NCBI GenBank assembly: GCA_031367345.1
Contig: JANLPR010000118.1
Location: forward strand, 1-64,000
Source: JADKIH01 sp031367345
GTDB taxonomy: Bacteria > Bacteroidota > Bacteroidia > AKYH767-A > 2013-40CM-41-45
DNA: 64,000 nucleotides
Direction: 5' to 3'
Position numbers and translations under genes: made by a program. Positions within the stretch are counted from its first letter, which is position 1. Each line of letters starts with the position of its first letter. Shown one piece after another: positions 26,529 to 35,378 of the stretch. The notes below the pieces were generated by a model. That model was not told the DNA's origin. It made no database searches and worked only from the letters and a program-made list of their open reading frames with translations.

Positions 26529-27392
26529 TCAATAAAAATTATTTTTATTCTTCCTTTTTTGGAAATCCCAAATTTTTATAATTATGAAACCGGTTACCAA
26601 TCCTCCAAGATGAGCAAAGTGCGCAACATTATCGCCCGAATAATTGGCTACACCCGAAAACAATTCAATCAATCCATAAATGATTACAAAATACTTCGCT
26701 TTAATAGGCAGTATCAAATAGACATAAAGAAAATTATTGGGGAATGTAATTCCATAAGCCAGTAGCAAGCCAAATAAAGCTCCACTGGCACCAATTACAA
26801 CAGGAGCGTTATAAACTTCCATCCTTGATTCTTTCATAAACTCAACGCTCATGTTCAACGCTTGCGAAGGGCTAGTCGTATACGTTTCATTGAAAGTTCG
26901 GATAAAATCTTGTAATCGTTCTGAAAAATCTTTTGAAGAATATCCAGAGAAAATATTAGAAGATAAGAGTGACTGAAGTTTGTCGATAGAAGGGGAGGCG
27001 ATATAATTATTGATTGTTCCCATTGCAGCATCCATTTGGAAATACACGATTGCATAATGAGCTACTGCAGCTCCTAATCCTGTAAGTAAATAATACGTAA
27101 GAAATTTTTTCGGCCCCCAAATATTTTCCATGGCTGCTCCGAACATATAAACAGCGAACATATTGAAGAATATATGCATGATATTTCCATGCATGAACAT
27201 ATAAGTGAAAAATTGCCAGAGTCGAAATTTTTCAGATAAAAAATAATGCAACCCCAGAATGTCGTTGAGATCGATACCACGCGATAAAAGAGCTTGAGTT
27301 GCTAAAAACATGATCACATTAATGATCAGTATATTTTTAACAATAACCGGAAGGAAGTTAAATCCGGTTGGTCTTACATAGTTGTTGTCCAT
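26529..27392 (-). CDS. Rhomboid family intramembrane serine protease (first of pair)
   Basis: This 287-residue polytopic protein has the rhomboid signature HIFFNMFAVYMFG (about 71-83), the nucleophile in GASGALFGLL (about 202-211) and His in HFAHLGGLVTG (about 258-268). A soluble insert of about 80 residues (about 120-195) between early helices is unusual and probably periplasmic. With its paralogue downstream it forms a tandem pair that is common in Bacteroidota next to mutL. Substrates are unknown. Confidence 0.88.
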   Translation of the reverse strand: MDNNYVRPTGFNFLPVIVKNILIINVIMFLATQALLSRGIDLNDILGLHYFLSEKFRLWQFFTYMFMHGNIMHIFFNMFAVYMFGAAMENIWGPKKFLTYYLLTGLGAAVAHYAIVYFQMDAAMGTINNYIASPSIDKLQSLLSSNIFSGYSSKDFSERLQDFIRTFNETYTTSPSQALNMSVEFMKESRMEVYNAPVVIGASGALFGLLLAYGITFPNNFLYVYLILPIKAKYFVIIYGLIELFSGVANYSGDNVAHFAHLGGLVTGFIIIKIWDFQKRKNKNNFY

Positions 27393-27437
27393 AATTAAAT
27401 CTAGCTGCTCAAAAAGATCAGTATATGATTTCTCTAG

Positions 27438-29231
27438 TTATTTAAAATATTCGGTAAGTTCAGTTGACTTAATAAAACGAAGGCAAACTTTTCCATCTAT
27501 TCCTTTGTCACCTTTTTCGGTTTTCAAAATCTCTTGAACAAGCTCTTCAATTTCCTCCTTTGATAACGGATCTCCTTTTTTAATTGCCATACTTTTGGCC
27601 ATAGAATAGGCCAACTTTTCATGTATGCCAAGTGTAATTAGAGATGAATTAAATTTGTATTGTTCAATAATATTTTCCAATATTTCTTTCTCACGACCGG
27701 AAGGAACACCGATTGGTGCAGCATTCAACACAAAAGTATTTAGCCCAAATTCAGAAATATCAAACCCGAATTCTCTGATCTGTTGTTGTATTTCAGAAAT
27801 AACTTGAAAATCGGATGCACTAAATTGGAGTGTTTGAGGAAATAATAATTGTTGCGAGCTGAAAGGTTTGCCTGCCAATTTATTCATTAGCTGATTATAA
27901 ATAATTCGCTCGTGTGCAGCTGTAGCATCTATCATCAACAATTGTTCATTCAACTTGCAAAGTATAAATTGTCCGAGCTGGAAAGCAGAAACAATAATAT
28001 TAGAAATTGGTTCAGTGATAAAATGGGCACTTGTTTGTGAAGAAGGCAAATTTTCTACATCAACATTCCTGAGATCAGAATAAACTTTTTCCCAGCCTGA
28101 GTTTACAATTTCTTTATTCGCTTTTTCAAAAGGATTGTAGCCTGTGTTAACTGTTACCATGGGCTGTTGAGCCGGCTGATAACGCATTGCATGGGGAACA
28201 TCGAACGTTTTCTCCTGATCGAAATCTAATGTAGGGCTAACGCTATATTGACCAAGAGAACGTTTTATAGCTGAACGTACAATCGCATAAACAGATCGTT
28301 CGTCTTCAAATTTAATTTCAGTTTTTGTGGGATGAATATTCACATCAATTTTTGATGGGTCGATGTCAATGAACAACCAATAGCTTGCATAACTGTCTTT
28401 CGATAAAAGTTCTTCGAAAGCATTAGTTACGGCATGATGAAGATACCCATCTTTTACAAATCGTTTATTTACAAAGAAAAATTGTTCGCCTCTCGTCTTT
28501 CGGCTAAACTCCGGCTTGCCTACAAAACCATTTATCGTAAGCAACGTTGTGTCTTCTGAAATTGGAACCAGACGTTCATTATACGAACTTCCATAAATAT
28601 TTACGATGCGTTGCCTGTGATTACTGGCCGGAAGGCGAAAGTATTCAACTCCGTTCATATTTAATGAAAAGCTAATTTCAGGATGTGCCAAAGCCACTCG
28701 TTCAAATTCATCGATTATATGTCTCGCTTCAATTGAATTTGATTTTAAGAAATTTCTCCTTGCAGGCACATTATAAAAAAGATTTTTAACAGAAATGCTT
28801 GTACCGGAAGTCATACCTACAGGCTGCTGATCTTTTATTACATTCCCTTCAATTTCTATCAGTGTACCAATTTCCTGGTCTGCTCTCATCGTTTTTAACT
28901 CAACTTGAGCAATAGAAGCAATTGAAGCCAGTGCTTCACCACGAAATCCTTTTGTTTTTATTGCAAATAAATCGTTCGCCGACCGAATTTTAGAAGTGGC
29001 ATGTCTGGCAAATGAAAGTCGAGCATCAGTTGAACTCATGCCAATTCCATTATCAATTATTCGTATTAATGTTTTACCGGAATCCTTTACGATTAATTCA
29101 ATGCTAGTTCCTCCGGCATCAACAGCATTTTCCAAAAGTTCTTTTACAGCAGATGCTGGCCGCTGAATTACTTCACCGGCAGCAATTTGATTAGAGACCG
29201 TTTCCGGCAAAAGTTGAATTACATCCGTCAT
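27438..29231 (-). CDS. mutL: DNA mismatch repair protein MutL
   Basis: MutL couples MutS mismatch recognition to strand removal. The 597-residue protein has GHKL ATPase motifs: IQLLPETVSNQIAAGEVIQRPASAVKELLENAVDAG near the N-terminus, DNGIGM (about 60-65), RHATSKI, TKGFRGEAL and a C-terminal dimerisation domain (about 390-597). The DQHAxxE endonuclease motif reads DATAAHERIIYN, so key residues are missing. The frame is open to a TTG at 29249, but ATG 29231 matches the usual family start. It heads the series with the rhomboids and the EEP gene. Confidence 0.94.
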   Translation of the reverse strand: MTDVIQLLPETVSNQIAAGEVIQRPASAVKELLENAVDAGGTSIELIVKDSGKTLIRIIDNGIGMSSTDARLSFARHATSKIRSANDLFAIKTKGFRGEALASIASIAQVELKTMRADQEIGTLIEIEGNVIKDQQPVGMTSGTSISVKNLFYNVPARRNFLKSNSIEARHIIDEFERVALAHPEISFSLNMNGVEYFRLPASNHRQRIVNIYGSSYNERLVPISEDTTLLTINGFVGKPEFSRKTRGEQFFFVNKRFVKDGYLHHAVTNAFEELLSKDSYASYWLFIDIDPSKIDVNIHPTKTEIKFEDERSVYAIVRSAIKRSLGQYSVSPTLDFDQEKTFDVPHAMRYQPAQQPMVTVNTGYNPFEKANKEIVNSGWEKVYSDLRNVDVENLPSSQTSAHFITEPISNIIVSAFQLGQFILCKLNEQLLMIDATAAHERIIYNQLMNKLAGKPFSSQQLLFPQTLQFSASDFQVISEIQQQIREFGFDISEFGLNTFVLNAAPIGVPSGREKEILENIIEQYKFNSSLITLGIHEKLAYSMAKSMAIKKGDPLSKEEIEELVQEILKTEKGDKGIDGKVCLRFIKSTELTEYFK

Positions 29232-29584
29232 ACACCCTTCGTTCTTCAAATATGAATTATAATTGTTTTAATAATTCCTGTTTCAAACAATATACTGCGA
29301 ATTTAACTGAAAATCCTCAAATTTTTACATCTGTGCAAGATTTTATCCGAACGAATAAGTTAATAAAATAGTCAAAATAAGCTTCTCACTTTGCTGAGAA
29401 ACAAAGACTTATAATGGACGAACACTATCAGTTCAATTTGTGGTTGTAAATAGGATAAAAGAGTCGCTAAAAAGTATTCCTTATATTTAATTTTGGATTA
29501 AAATTTACCTCAAAATTATTTACCAATATATTTTTTTTTTGAAATAGAATAAAGTATCTTAATGTAGTCAAAAAAGAAAGTCAA
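29232..29584. other. Gene-free divergent region between mutL and the TerB-like gene
   Basis: This AT-rich stretch contains a minus-strand CATATTTG box (one mismatch) near mutL, a TTCTCA / TGAGAA inverted repeat at 29383-29400 with a 6-nt loop, and an exact plus-strand -7 box at 29488. I see no coding frame or structured RNA. Confidence 0.5.
29488..29495 (+). promoter_or_regulatory. -7 promoter box of the TerB-like gene
   Basis: TAATTTTG is an exact match about 90 nt before the ATG at 29585. No good -33 element is visible. Confidence 0.45.
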
Positions 29585-29950
29585 ATGGAAATAATTAAAT
29601 TTAATAAAGCGGAAGCCGGTTATCATTTACTACAACTCTTGTCTGTGGTAGACGGAGATTTTTCTGTCAGCGAAGATTTGATCATAAGAAGATATTTAAT
29701 AGAAAATTATCCTTTTCATGTGAGTCTTGATGGTGCCATGGACGAAATTTCAATCTTGAAGCCATCGGATTATATACTACACTTCCAAAAATGCATGGAC
29801 GATTTTTACCAAGACTCTACTCCGGAAGAGCGTACCCATTTCATGGATTTTGCGGTAAAACTAGTAAGTGCAGACGATAAAATTACACCCGAAGAAAATA
29901 AATTTTTAAAGATTTTATTTGATGCTTGGGATAGTGAACATGCAGAATAA
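29585..29950 (+). CDS. Small TerB-like helical protein
   Basis: This 121-residue acidic, all-helical protein has no signal peptide. Two segments look like TerB metal-binding repeats: VDGDFSVSEDLIIRRYL near the N-terminus and SADDKITPEENKFLKILFDAW near the C-terminus, each with the D-G/D-x-I/F-x-x-E pattern. TerB-fold proteins are linked to stress and phage-response loci, but isolated small members have no defined role. The 29951-30090 gap separates it from the next gene. The family call rests on pattern only. Confidence 0.6.
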   Translation: MEIIKFNKAEAGYHLLQLLSVVDGDFSVSEDLIIRRYLIENYPFHVSLDGAMDEISILKPSDYILHFQKCMDDFYQDSTPEERTHFMDFAVKLVSADDKITPEENKFLKILFDAWDSEHAE

Positions 29951-30090
29951 TGCAGCATTTGTGAGCGTAATAAGTAAGAGCAGGCAAAGATATCCACATT
30001 GAATTTCTGATAATTGGCCAAAAAGACACCTATAGAAACAAATAAATAGTTAATTTAGCACAACTAAAATAATCCAATCATAACTGACTA

Positions 30091-30501
30091 ATGAAAAAAA
30101 TCATATTCTTCTTCGCAGCATTAATTTGTTTCTCCGGAATTGCATTTTCCCAAACTCAAATTCCTCATCATGTACAAGATCAATTTAAGCAAACCAATCC
30201 TACTGCCGATCGTATGACTTGGTCGGTTGATGGGGCAAATTTTATAGTTCATTATTATGATCAAGAGATGTTGGAACACAACAAAGTGTATGATTCAAAT
30301 GATAATGTAATCCATCATGATTTTGAATTATCAAATAGTTCCATTCCAGAATCAATTGCATCGAAAGTAGCAAAAGACAGAGCTATAACACCAAATTTAA
30401 AAGTATGGGGAACTACCGATCAGCAGAATAAAACTACCTATTATTCTTCTAATGGAGAGCTAATCATTAATTACTCTATACCTGAAAAAGTATCGAAATA
30501 A
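30091..30501 (+). CDS. Exported PepSY-like (DUF2874-type) small protein
   Basis: This is a 136-residue protein with a signal peptide (MKKIIFFFAALICFSG, cleavage near FSQ, about residue 20). The mature part shows the PepSY-like/beta-lactamase-inhibitor-like pattern: IPHHVQDQFKQTNPTADRMTW, then VDGANFIVHYYDQEML, then a second unit with VYDSNDNVIHHDFELSNSSIPESI. Such proteins are plentiful and exported in Bacteroidota but uncharacterised. It is a single gene followed by a strong terminator. Confidence 0.75.
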   Translation: MKKIIFFFAALICFSGIAFSQTQIPHHVQDQFKQTNPTADRMTWSVDGANFIVHYYDQEMLEHNKVYDSNDNVIHHDFELSNSSIPESIASKVAKDRAITPNLKVWGTTDQQNKTTYYSSNGELIINYSIPEKVSK

Positions 30502-30520
30502 ATATTCTAATTTATTATTG

Positions 30521-30552
30521 AAAAAGCCGAGAAGAATTTCTCGGCTTTTTTT
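30521..30552 (+). terminator. Rho-independent terminator after the PepSY-like gene
   Basis: A 13-bp stem AAAAAGCCGAGAA / TTCTCGGCTTTTT with a GAAT loop and a T run, 20 nt after the stop. The A-rich left side could also serve the minus strand. Confidence 0.92.
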
Positions 30553-30643
30553 ATTTACCAACCACAATGCTCAACTTATTTAAATCTACAAAGCGCTTCA
30601 ATTTTTTTCAAAGGATTAACAGCTCTCATCGTTAGTTGATCAT

Positions 30644-30859
30644 TCATTGTGGAATCAATTTGTCTCTAGTGAATACCCATACCACTTCCGGATATTTTTG
30701 AATAGCTTCAACGGTAGTTTTCGAGGGGAGTTTTTTCATTTCTGATTTTAAAAAATCAAAAATGAAATTGTTATTTTTACCGGAAGTATCTCGGTTCTCA
30801 AGATTTTGATCTTTCACATCAAATCCTTTTTCACTAAACACATTTATTTTCTTTTCCAT
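30644..30859 (-). CDS. Small hypothetical protein (71 aa)
   Basis: This short frame with an ATG start lies in an otherwise gene-free 648-nt stretch and opposes no known gene. The product is charged and soluble, with a KNNNFIFDF segment and a final PEVVWVFTRDKLI, and has no signal peptide. No -7 box is convincing upstream. The amino-acid composition looks protein-like, but I recognise no family, so it may be lineage-specific or spurious. Confidence 0.4.
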   Translation of the reverse strand: MEKKINVFSEKGFDVKDQNLENRDTSGKNNNFIFDFLKSEMKKLPSKTTVEAIQKYPEVVWVFTRDKLIPQ

Positions 30860-31149
30860 AATTGCAGTTTTTACGATGTTACATTCATATTAATAAGTAA
30901 AAAAAGCATGCCACAAATCACACATGTATAAACATACTTTCGAATTATCAATATGCCCAGCCTTGTCTAAAAATAAGTTATATGAAACAAAAAAATAATT
31001 GTAGTGCTAACTCATTCGAAAAAATAATTGGATAAAAATGTGTAAAGAAAAAATCTACTCATTATGAGAAAATAGTGTCTAATAAAATCCACAGTAATCT
31101 TCATGCCAAGAGTAACAATTCCAAACTAAAAATGAGAAATTTGCCTAGG
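30860..31149. other. Gene-free stretch
   Basis: AT-rich sequence with a small CTCATTATGAG palindrome at 31058-31068 and GCCTAGGC at 31143-31150 overlapping the msrA stop. I see no frame, promoter or RNA here. Confidence 0.5.
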
Positions 31150-31683
31150 CTATTTAAGTGATTTTTTAAAAATTTTTCTGAACTTTTCAACTTTTGGTGC
31201 AATTACAAATTGACAATAGGATTGTTCACCATTTAAGTTATAATAGTTTTGATGGTAATCATCAGCCAAATAAAATATTGTAAAGGCTGAAAGTTCGGTC
31301 ACAATAGGCGAGGAGTAAATGCCGGATTCATTGAGCTCCCCAATAATTCTTGCAGCGATTTCTTGTTGCTCGGTGGAATGATAATATATTACAGAGCGAT
31401 ATTGAGTTCCTATATCATTTCCTTGCCTGTTCATTTGTGTTGGGTCATGCGATTCAAAAAATGCTTTTAGTATCTCGGTATAATTTAGTTTGTCAGTATC
31501 GAATGTCACTTGTACTACTTCGGCGTGACCGGTAATTCCCATACATACTTCTCTATACGAAGGATTCTTAATCGTTCCACCGGAATAACCGGATTGAACG
31601 GTAACAACGCCATCCAATAAAAGAAACTGTGCTTCCGTACACCAAAAACACCCACCACCAATTGTTGCAGTTTCTAATTTCAT
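31150..31683 (-). CDS. msrA: Peptide-methionine (S)-S-oxide reductase MsrA
   Basis: MsrA reduces methionine-S-sulfoxide in damaged proteins. The 177-residue protein has the catalytic GGGCFWCTEA (nucleophile Cys12), VQSGYSGG (about 31-38), GHAEVVQV with the conserved Glu (about 52-59) and DPTQMNRQGNDIGTQYRS (about 80-97). Length is normal, there is no fused MsrB domain, and it is cytoplasmic with no signal peptide. It is separated from the upstream gene by 93 nt, so it may have its own promoter. Confidence 0.95.
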   Translation of the reverse strand: MKLETATIGGGCFWCTEAQFLLLDGVVTVQSGYSGGTIKNPSYREVCMGITGHAEVVQVTFDTDKLNYTEILKAFFESHDPTQMNRQGNDIGTQYRSVIYYHSTEQQEIAARIIGELNESGIYSSPIVTELSAFTIFYLADDYHQNYYNLNGEQSYCQFVIAPKVEKFRKIFKKSLK

Positions 31684-31776
31684 AAAACCTTTACCTTTAA
31701 ATTATGTAAAACAAATAAGTTAACAAATAAAATACGACTTTAAATAAAAACAATAATTTAGGCAAAAAGTTTTACT

Positions 31777-32208
31777 TTATTTTGTAATAATAAAGGTGCC
31801 TTGAGCCAATATTTCATTGCCAATTTCCGGACCAATAATAATTTTATAATTCCCGATTTCTGAAAAATTAAAGGCTGTCATAACATAGGTACTCCCAATT
31901 TTGATATCAATTACACGATCATCTACCCATTCATCTTTGCCTGAATTTGTTTTATAAGCAGTAAATTTAAGTGTACTGTAACTCAAACTTGTGCTATCAG
32001 TAGAATTCAATTCTGCATAAAATAAAACCTGTGTACCTTTATCCGAAAGAATATAAAAATGATCTTTTGCAGGTGCAGGTTTAGCTTTCCCATATGAAAA
32101 CCGGCTAGCAGTACTTAAATTGTCGGTGATCGTAAGTTTAGTTACTTTTTGAGCACTAATGTTACTTGCAAATAACAAGAAGGCGAAGGTTAAACGGATT
32201 AATTTCAT
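31777..32208 (-). CDS. Exported hypothetical protein (143 aa)
   Basis: A signal peptide (MKLIRLTFAFLLFASNISA, about 19 residues) precedes a beta-rich mature part of about 124 residues with DHFYILSDKGTQVLFYAEL, VDDRVIDIKIG and a final strand-rich IGNYKIIIGPEIGNEILAQGTFIITK. This looks like a single immunoglobulin-like beta sandwich, possibly ligand-binding, but I do not recognise a family. It lies 30 nt downstream of the methyltransferase gene, in the tail of the RND pump run. Confidence 0.65.
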   Translation of the reverse strand: MKLIRLTFAFLLFASNISAQKVTKLTITDNLSTASRFSYGKAKPAPAKDHFYILSDKGTQVLFYAELNSTDSTSLSYSTLKFTAYKTNSGKDEWVDDRVIDIKIGSTYVMTAFNFSEIGNYKIIIGPEIGNEILAQGTFIITK

Positions 32209-32238
32209 CGTATCAATTATTATTCAATAATAGAACTT

Positions 32239-32889
32239 TTAAACTTTTATTCCAAATGCACAGAAATTAACCAAAACAGTTTCTTCATCGGTAGGGAGTT
32301 TAATTTTTTCTTTAAAAGTATCGAAATTAAAATCAGTTACCGTTGGAATATTAAAAAGATGCTGTAACGTTTCATCAGAATAATAAGCAAATCCAAATTG
32401 AGTGAAGGGTAGCAATTTCATACTTTCCATTGTTCTGCCACAAATTAAAAATTGCCCATTTGGCTTAATAACTCTTATCATCTCATTAATACCTTCTGCT
32501 AAATTATCCCAGAAATAATGAGTATTGATTGTGACGAACGCATCAAAGCTATCAGTATCAAATTCAAGCGAAGATATATTCCCAACTTGAAAAATAATAT
32601 CACGTTCTTTTGCAAACTCGCTATTCACATTTTGAGCCTCATGAACCATATCTGTTGAATAGTCAACACCTAGATAAGATATTTCATTTTCCCTCTCATA
32701 AAACTTTTTAACGAAGAAGCCATCAGCCATGCCAAGTTCGATAATTTTCATTCCTGGAAAGAATTTTAAACGTGACATGACAAAATCATACAATTGTATG
32801 TTTGCCTTTGCCATAAAATCTGTTACTTGTTTAGCACCTTCGCCAGTAGGTTTTCTTAACTGATTTGAGAATTCTTGAAAATCAACCAT
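32239..32889 (-). CDS. Class I SAM-dependent methyltransferase
   Basis: This 216-residue cytoplasmic protein has the methyltransferase Rossmann motifs: I at KIIELGMADGFFVKKF (about 48-63), II near YLGVDYSTDMV (about 72-82), III around EFDTDSFDAFVTI, and a later VIKPNGQFLICGR strand (about 144-156). The glycine motif is ELGMADG rather than the usual E/DxGxGxG. The substrate is not evident; UbiE-like small-molecule methylation is possible. Its start overlaps the nhaA end by 8 nt, so the two are translated from one mRNA. Confidence 0.8.
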   Translation of the reverse strand: MVDFQEFSNQLRKPTGEGAKQVTDFMAKANIQLYDFVMSRLKFFPGMKIIELGMADGFFVKKFYERENEISYLGVDYSTDMVHEAQNVNSEFAKERDIIFQVGNISSLEFDTDSFDAFVTINTHYFWDNLAEGINEMIRVIKPNGQFLICGRTMESMKLLPFTQFGFAYYSDETLQHLFNIPTVTDFNFDTFKEKIKLPTDEETVLVNFCAFGIKV

Positions 32890-34057
32890 TTTTTTTATTT
32901 AAAACACTTAACAAAATGAATCCGATTAACCCAGCTAAAAAACTTGCAAACATGATTGAAATTTTAGCATTAGCAATAAATGATTGATCATTAAATGCAA
33001 GCATCGATATAAAAATTGACATGGTAAATCCAATTCCACCTAAGAACCCGAGACCTATCAGCGTTTTTAAATTCATTCCATCAGGCATTTTACGTTTTAA
33101 CAAAAACAAGGTGAGCAAAACGAAGAGTGTGATACCTATCGGCTTTCCAAGAGCAAGACCAAAAATAATTCCCATTCCTTCATCACTTTGAAGGTGATTG
33201 AAAAAACCTCCATTAATAACAATAGCAGTATTTGCCATTGCGAAAATTGGCATAATTAATAAATTGACCGGCTTATGCAGTGCTTGTTCAAATTTCTGAA
33301 GGAGTGAATCACTTTTTCCTTTGAAAGGTATTGTAGCAGCAAGTAAAACTCCGGCCAAAGTAGAGTGGATACCTGATGAAAAAATACAAAACCAAAGTAG
33401 CAGACCAAGAAATACATAAATATAACCTTTCTCTACATTTTTCTGATTTAAGAAAATCAAGAACGCCATAATTCCGGAAGAAATTAACAAATAAAATAAT
33501 TTCAACGAAGATGAATAGTAAATCGCAATGACTAACACAGCACCAAGGTCATCAACTACAGCAAGGGCTGTAATAAAAACTTTTGCCGTATTAGATATTC
33601 TATTTCCTAAAATAGAAATAACACCAATGGCAAAAGCAATATCTGTGGCCATCGGAATGCCCCATCCATTAGATGTAGTTGTTCCATTATTAAAATATGA
33701 ATAAATCAAAGCCGGAACCAACATGCCACCTAATGCAGCGCTTACAGGAATAGAAGCTTTCTCAAATCCTTTTAGTTCACCATCTCTTAGCTCTCGTTTT
33801 ATTTCTAAACCTACAAGAAAAAAGAAAATGGTCATCATACCCTCATTGATAAAATGCAAAATAGAAAAATGAACGGTATTCGTTAATGTAATTTCCTTTT
33901 CCCAAAATGCACAGTATTGCATTGAGTAATTAGAATTTGCAAGATAGAGGCTGGATATAGTAGCAAAAAGCAAAATTAAACCAGAAAGTTTTTGACTTGA
34001 AAAAAATCTGCCAAAAGTTTCACTTAAAAGTATATTTCTTGATGGAAGAATATTCAT
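32882..34057 (-). CDS. nhaA: Na+/H+ antiporter NhaA
   Basis: NhaA exchanges two H+ for one Na+ and helps control pH and sodium in the inner membrane. The 391-residue polytopic protein has the functional Asp pair in ALAVVDDLGAVLVIA (about 155-169), the GGMLVPALIY motif and the STLAGVLLAATIP region, plus VGLEIKRELRDGEL near the second helix. The frame is open from a TTG at 34084, but ATG 34057 gives the usual MNIL-type start and leaves 16 nt after tolC. It lies between an RND pump and a methyltransferase. Confidence 0.93.
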   Translation of the reverse strand: MNILPSRNILLSETFGRFFSSQKLSGLILLFATISSLYLANSNYSMQYCAFWEKEITLTNTVHFSILHFINEGMMTIFFFLVGLEIKRELRDGELKGFEKASIPVSAALGGMLVPALIYSYFNNGTTTSNGWGIPMATDIAFAIGVISILGNRISNTAKVFITALAVVDDLGAVLVIAIYYSSSLKLFYLLISSGIMAFLIFLNQKNVEKGYIYVFLGLLLWFCIFSSGIHSTLAGVLLAATIPFKGKSDSLLQKFEQALHKPVNLLIMPIFAMANTAIVINGGFFNHLQSDEGMGIIFGLALGKPIGITLFVLLTLFLLKRKMPDGMNLKTLIGLGFLGGIGFTMSIFISMLAFNDQSFIANAKISIMFASFLAGLIGFILLSVLNKKNG

Positions 34058-34073
34058 AACTGCAAAATAAGGT

Positions 34074-35378
34074 TTATTTTGCAAAAATTAGTTGATTTGC
34101 TACTTTCTTCAGCGAAGTTTCCTTAATTTTTGCAGTATATCGTGCATCAACTAATCTCAACATTCCCTCTTCAAAAAGTCGTTGCACATCTTGAAGTTCC
34201 GGTTGACTAATTGTGCCAATTTTATAACGCTCTTGTGCAATGCTATAAAGCTCCTGAGCAATTAAAATATTAGCTTCCTCCAAATCAAGAATTTCTTTTT
34301 GAGTAATAAATTCTCTAAAAGCATTTAACAAATTTTCATTTACTGCACTTTTGATTCGTTGTAATTCTAATCGAGCATTTATTAAATCTATTTTAGCATT
34401 TGAAATTTGTTTGTTGGTATTAAAACCATGAAATATTGGAAGTGTGGCTGTAATTCCAAAAGTGTACCCTGAGTTCTGATTGAGAAGCGTAAAGCCTGCA
34501 TCACTTGTAACTTTATTTTGAAAGTAATGGCTATTCAATGAAACTTTTGGTGATCGCAAAGTTTTTGTTTCTTTTAAACTTAGTTCGCTAATATTTTGAT
34601 TCAATTCATACAAGCCAATAGATAAGTTTTCTGAAATCTGCGAATTGAGTTCATTAATATCGGGGTGGTAATTAATAATTACTGTATCAGTTGGAATAAA
34701 TTCTGTTGTTAAAGGTCGAGCTAAAAGTTGGTTCAGTTTTATTTTTGCCGACTGAGCATCCGACTTTGCAGATAATAAAATTGATTTTTGTCTATTATAA
34801 TCTGCTTTAGCTTGCAATGACTCATATTTCGAACCAGCACCATTTTGTAATTTTTTATCAGTGATGGTTAACCGTGTTTTGGAAAAATTAAATTCTTGTT
34901 CCATTGCTGAAACTAATTGATTATTCCTGATAATCGAATAGTAAACAGAAATAATTTCTTCCATTGTATTCTCCATATGAATTTTTAACTGTTTTTCAGA
35001 ATATGCCGACATTTTACTCAGCTTATCTTTCGTAAAAAACATTTTCATTCCATCAAATACCACCCAGTTTAATGCAAGGTCCATTGAATAATTTTTAGAA
35101 CCCGAAGCATCTCTATTTACTTCTGAACCGGTATAAAACTTCTGTTTAAGATTTGTTGTGGATTCGGAATAACCCCCATTGAGGTCTAAAGTTGGTAGCA
35201 TTCCTGCATTTCCAGTCGAATTATTATTTTTAGATACGTACGAATTATTTTTAATAATCTGTATATCAAAATTATTTTCCAATGCAATACTAATCGCTTG
35301 TTCAATTGTTAGTACTTCCTGAGCTTGCACACAAATTGAAATGGAGAATAAGAGAAGTAATGTCTTAATTCGTTTCAT
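34074..35378 (-). CDS. tolC: TolC-family outer-membrane efflux protein
   Basis: This is a 434-residue protein of the TolC/OEP family, which forms the outer-membrane duct of tripartite pumps. A signal peptide (MKRIKTLLLLFSISICVQA) is followed by LTIEQAISIALENNFDIQI (about 23-41), the family start. Two repeats of long helices and short strands follow, with GYSES, FGITATLPIFHGF (about 283-295) and a helical ILIAQELYSIAQERYKIGTISQPELQDVQ end. Its start overlaps the RND pump stop by 14 nt, so the two genes are translationally coupled. Confidence 0.9.
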   Translation of the reverse strand: MKRIKTLLLLFSISICVQAQEVLTIEQAISIALENNFDIQIIKNNSYVSKNNNSTGNAGMLPTLDLNGGYSESTTNLKQKFYTGSEVNRDASGSKNYSMDLALNWVVFDGMKMFFTKDKLSKMSAYSEKQLKIHMENTMEEIISVYYSIIRNNQLVSAMEQEFNFSKTRLTITDKKLQNGAGSKYESLQAKADYNRQKSILLSAKSDAQSAKIKLNQLLARPLTTEFIPTDTVIINYHPDINELNSQISENLSIGLYELNQNISELSLKETKTLRSPKVSLNSHYFQNKVTSDAGFTLLNQNSGYTFGITATLPIFHGFNTNKQISNAKIDLINARLELQRIKSAVNENLLNAFREFITQKEILDLEEANILIAQELYSIAQERYKIGTISQPELQDVQRLFEEGMLRLVDARYTAKIKETSLKKVANQLIFAK

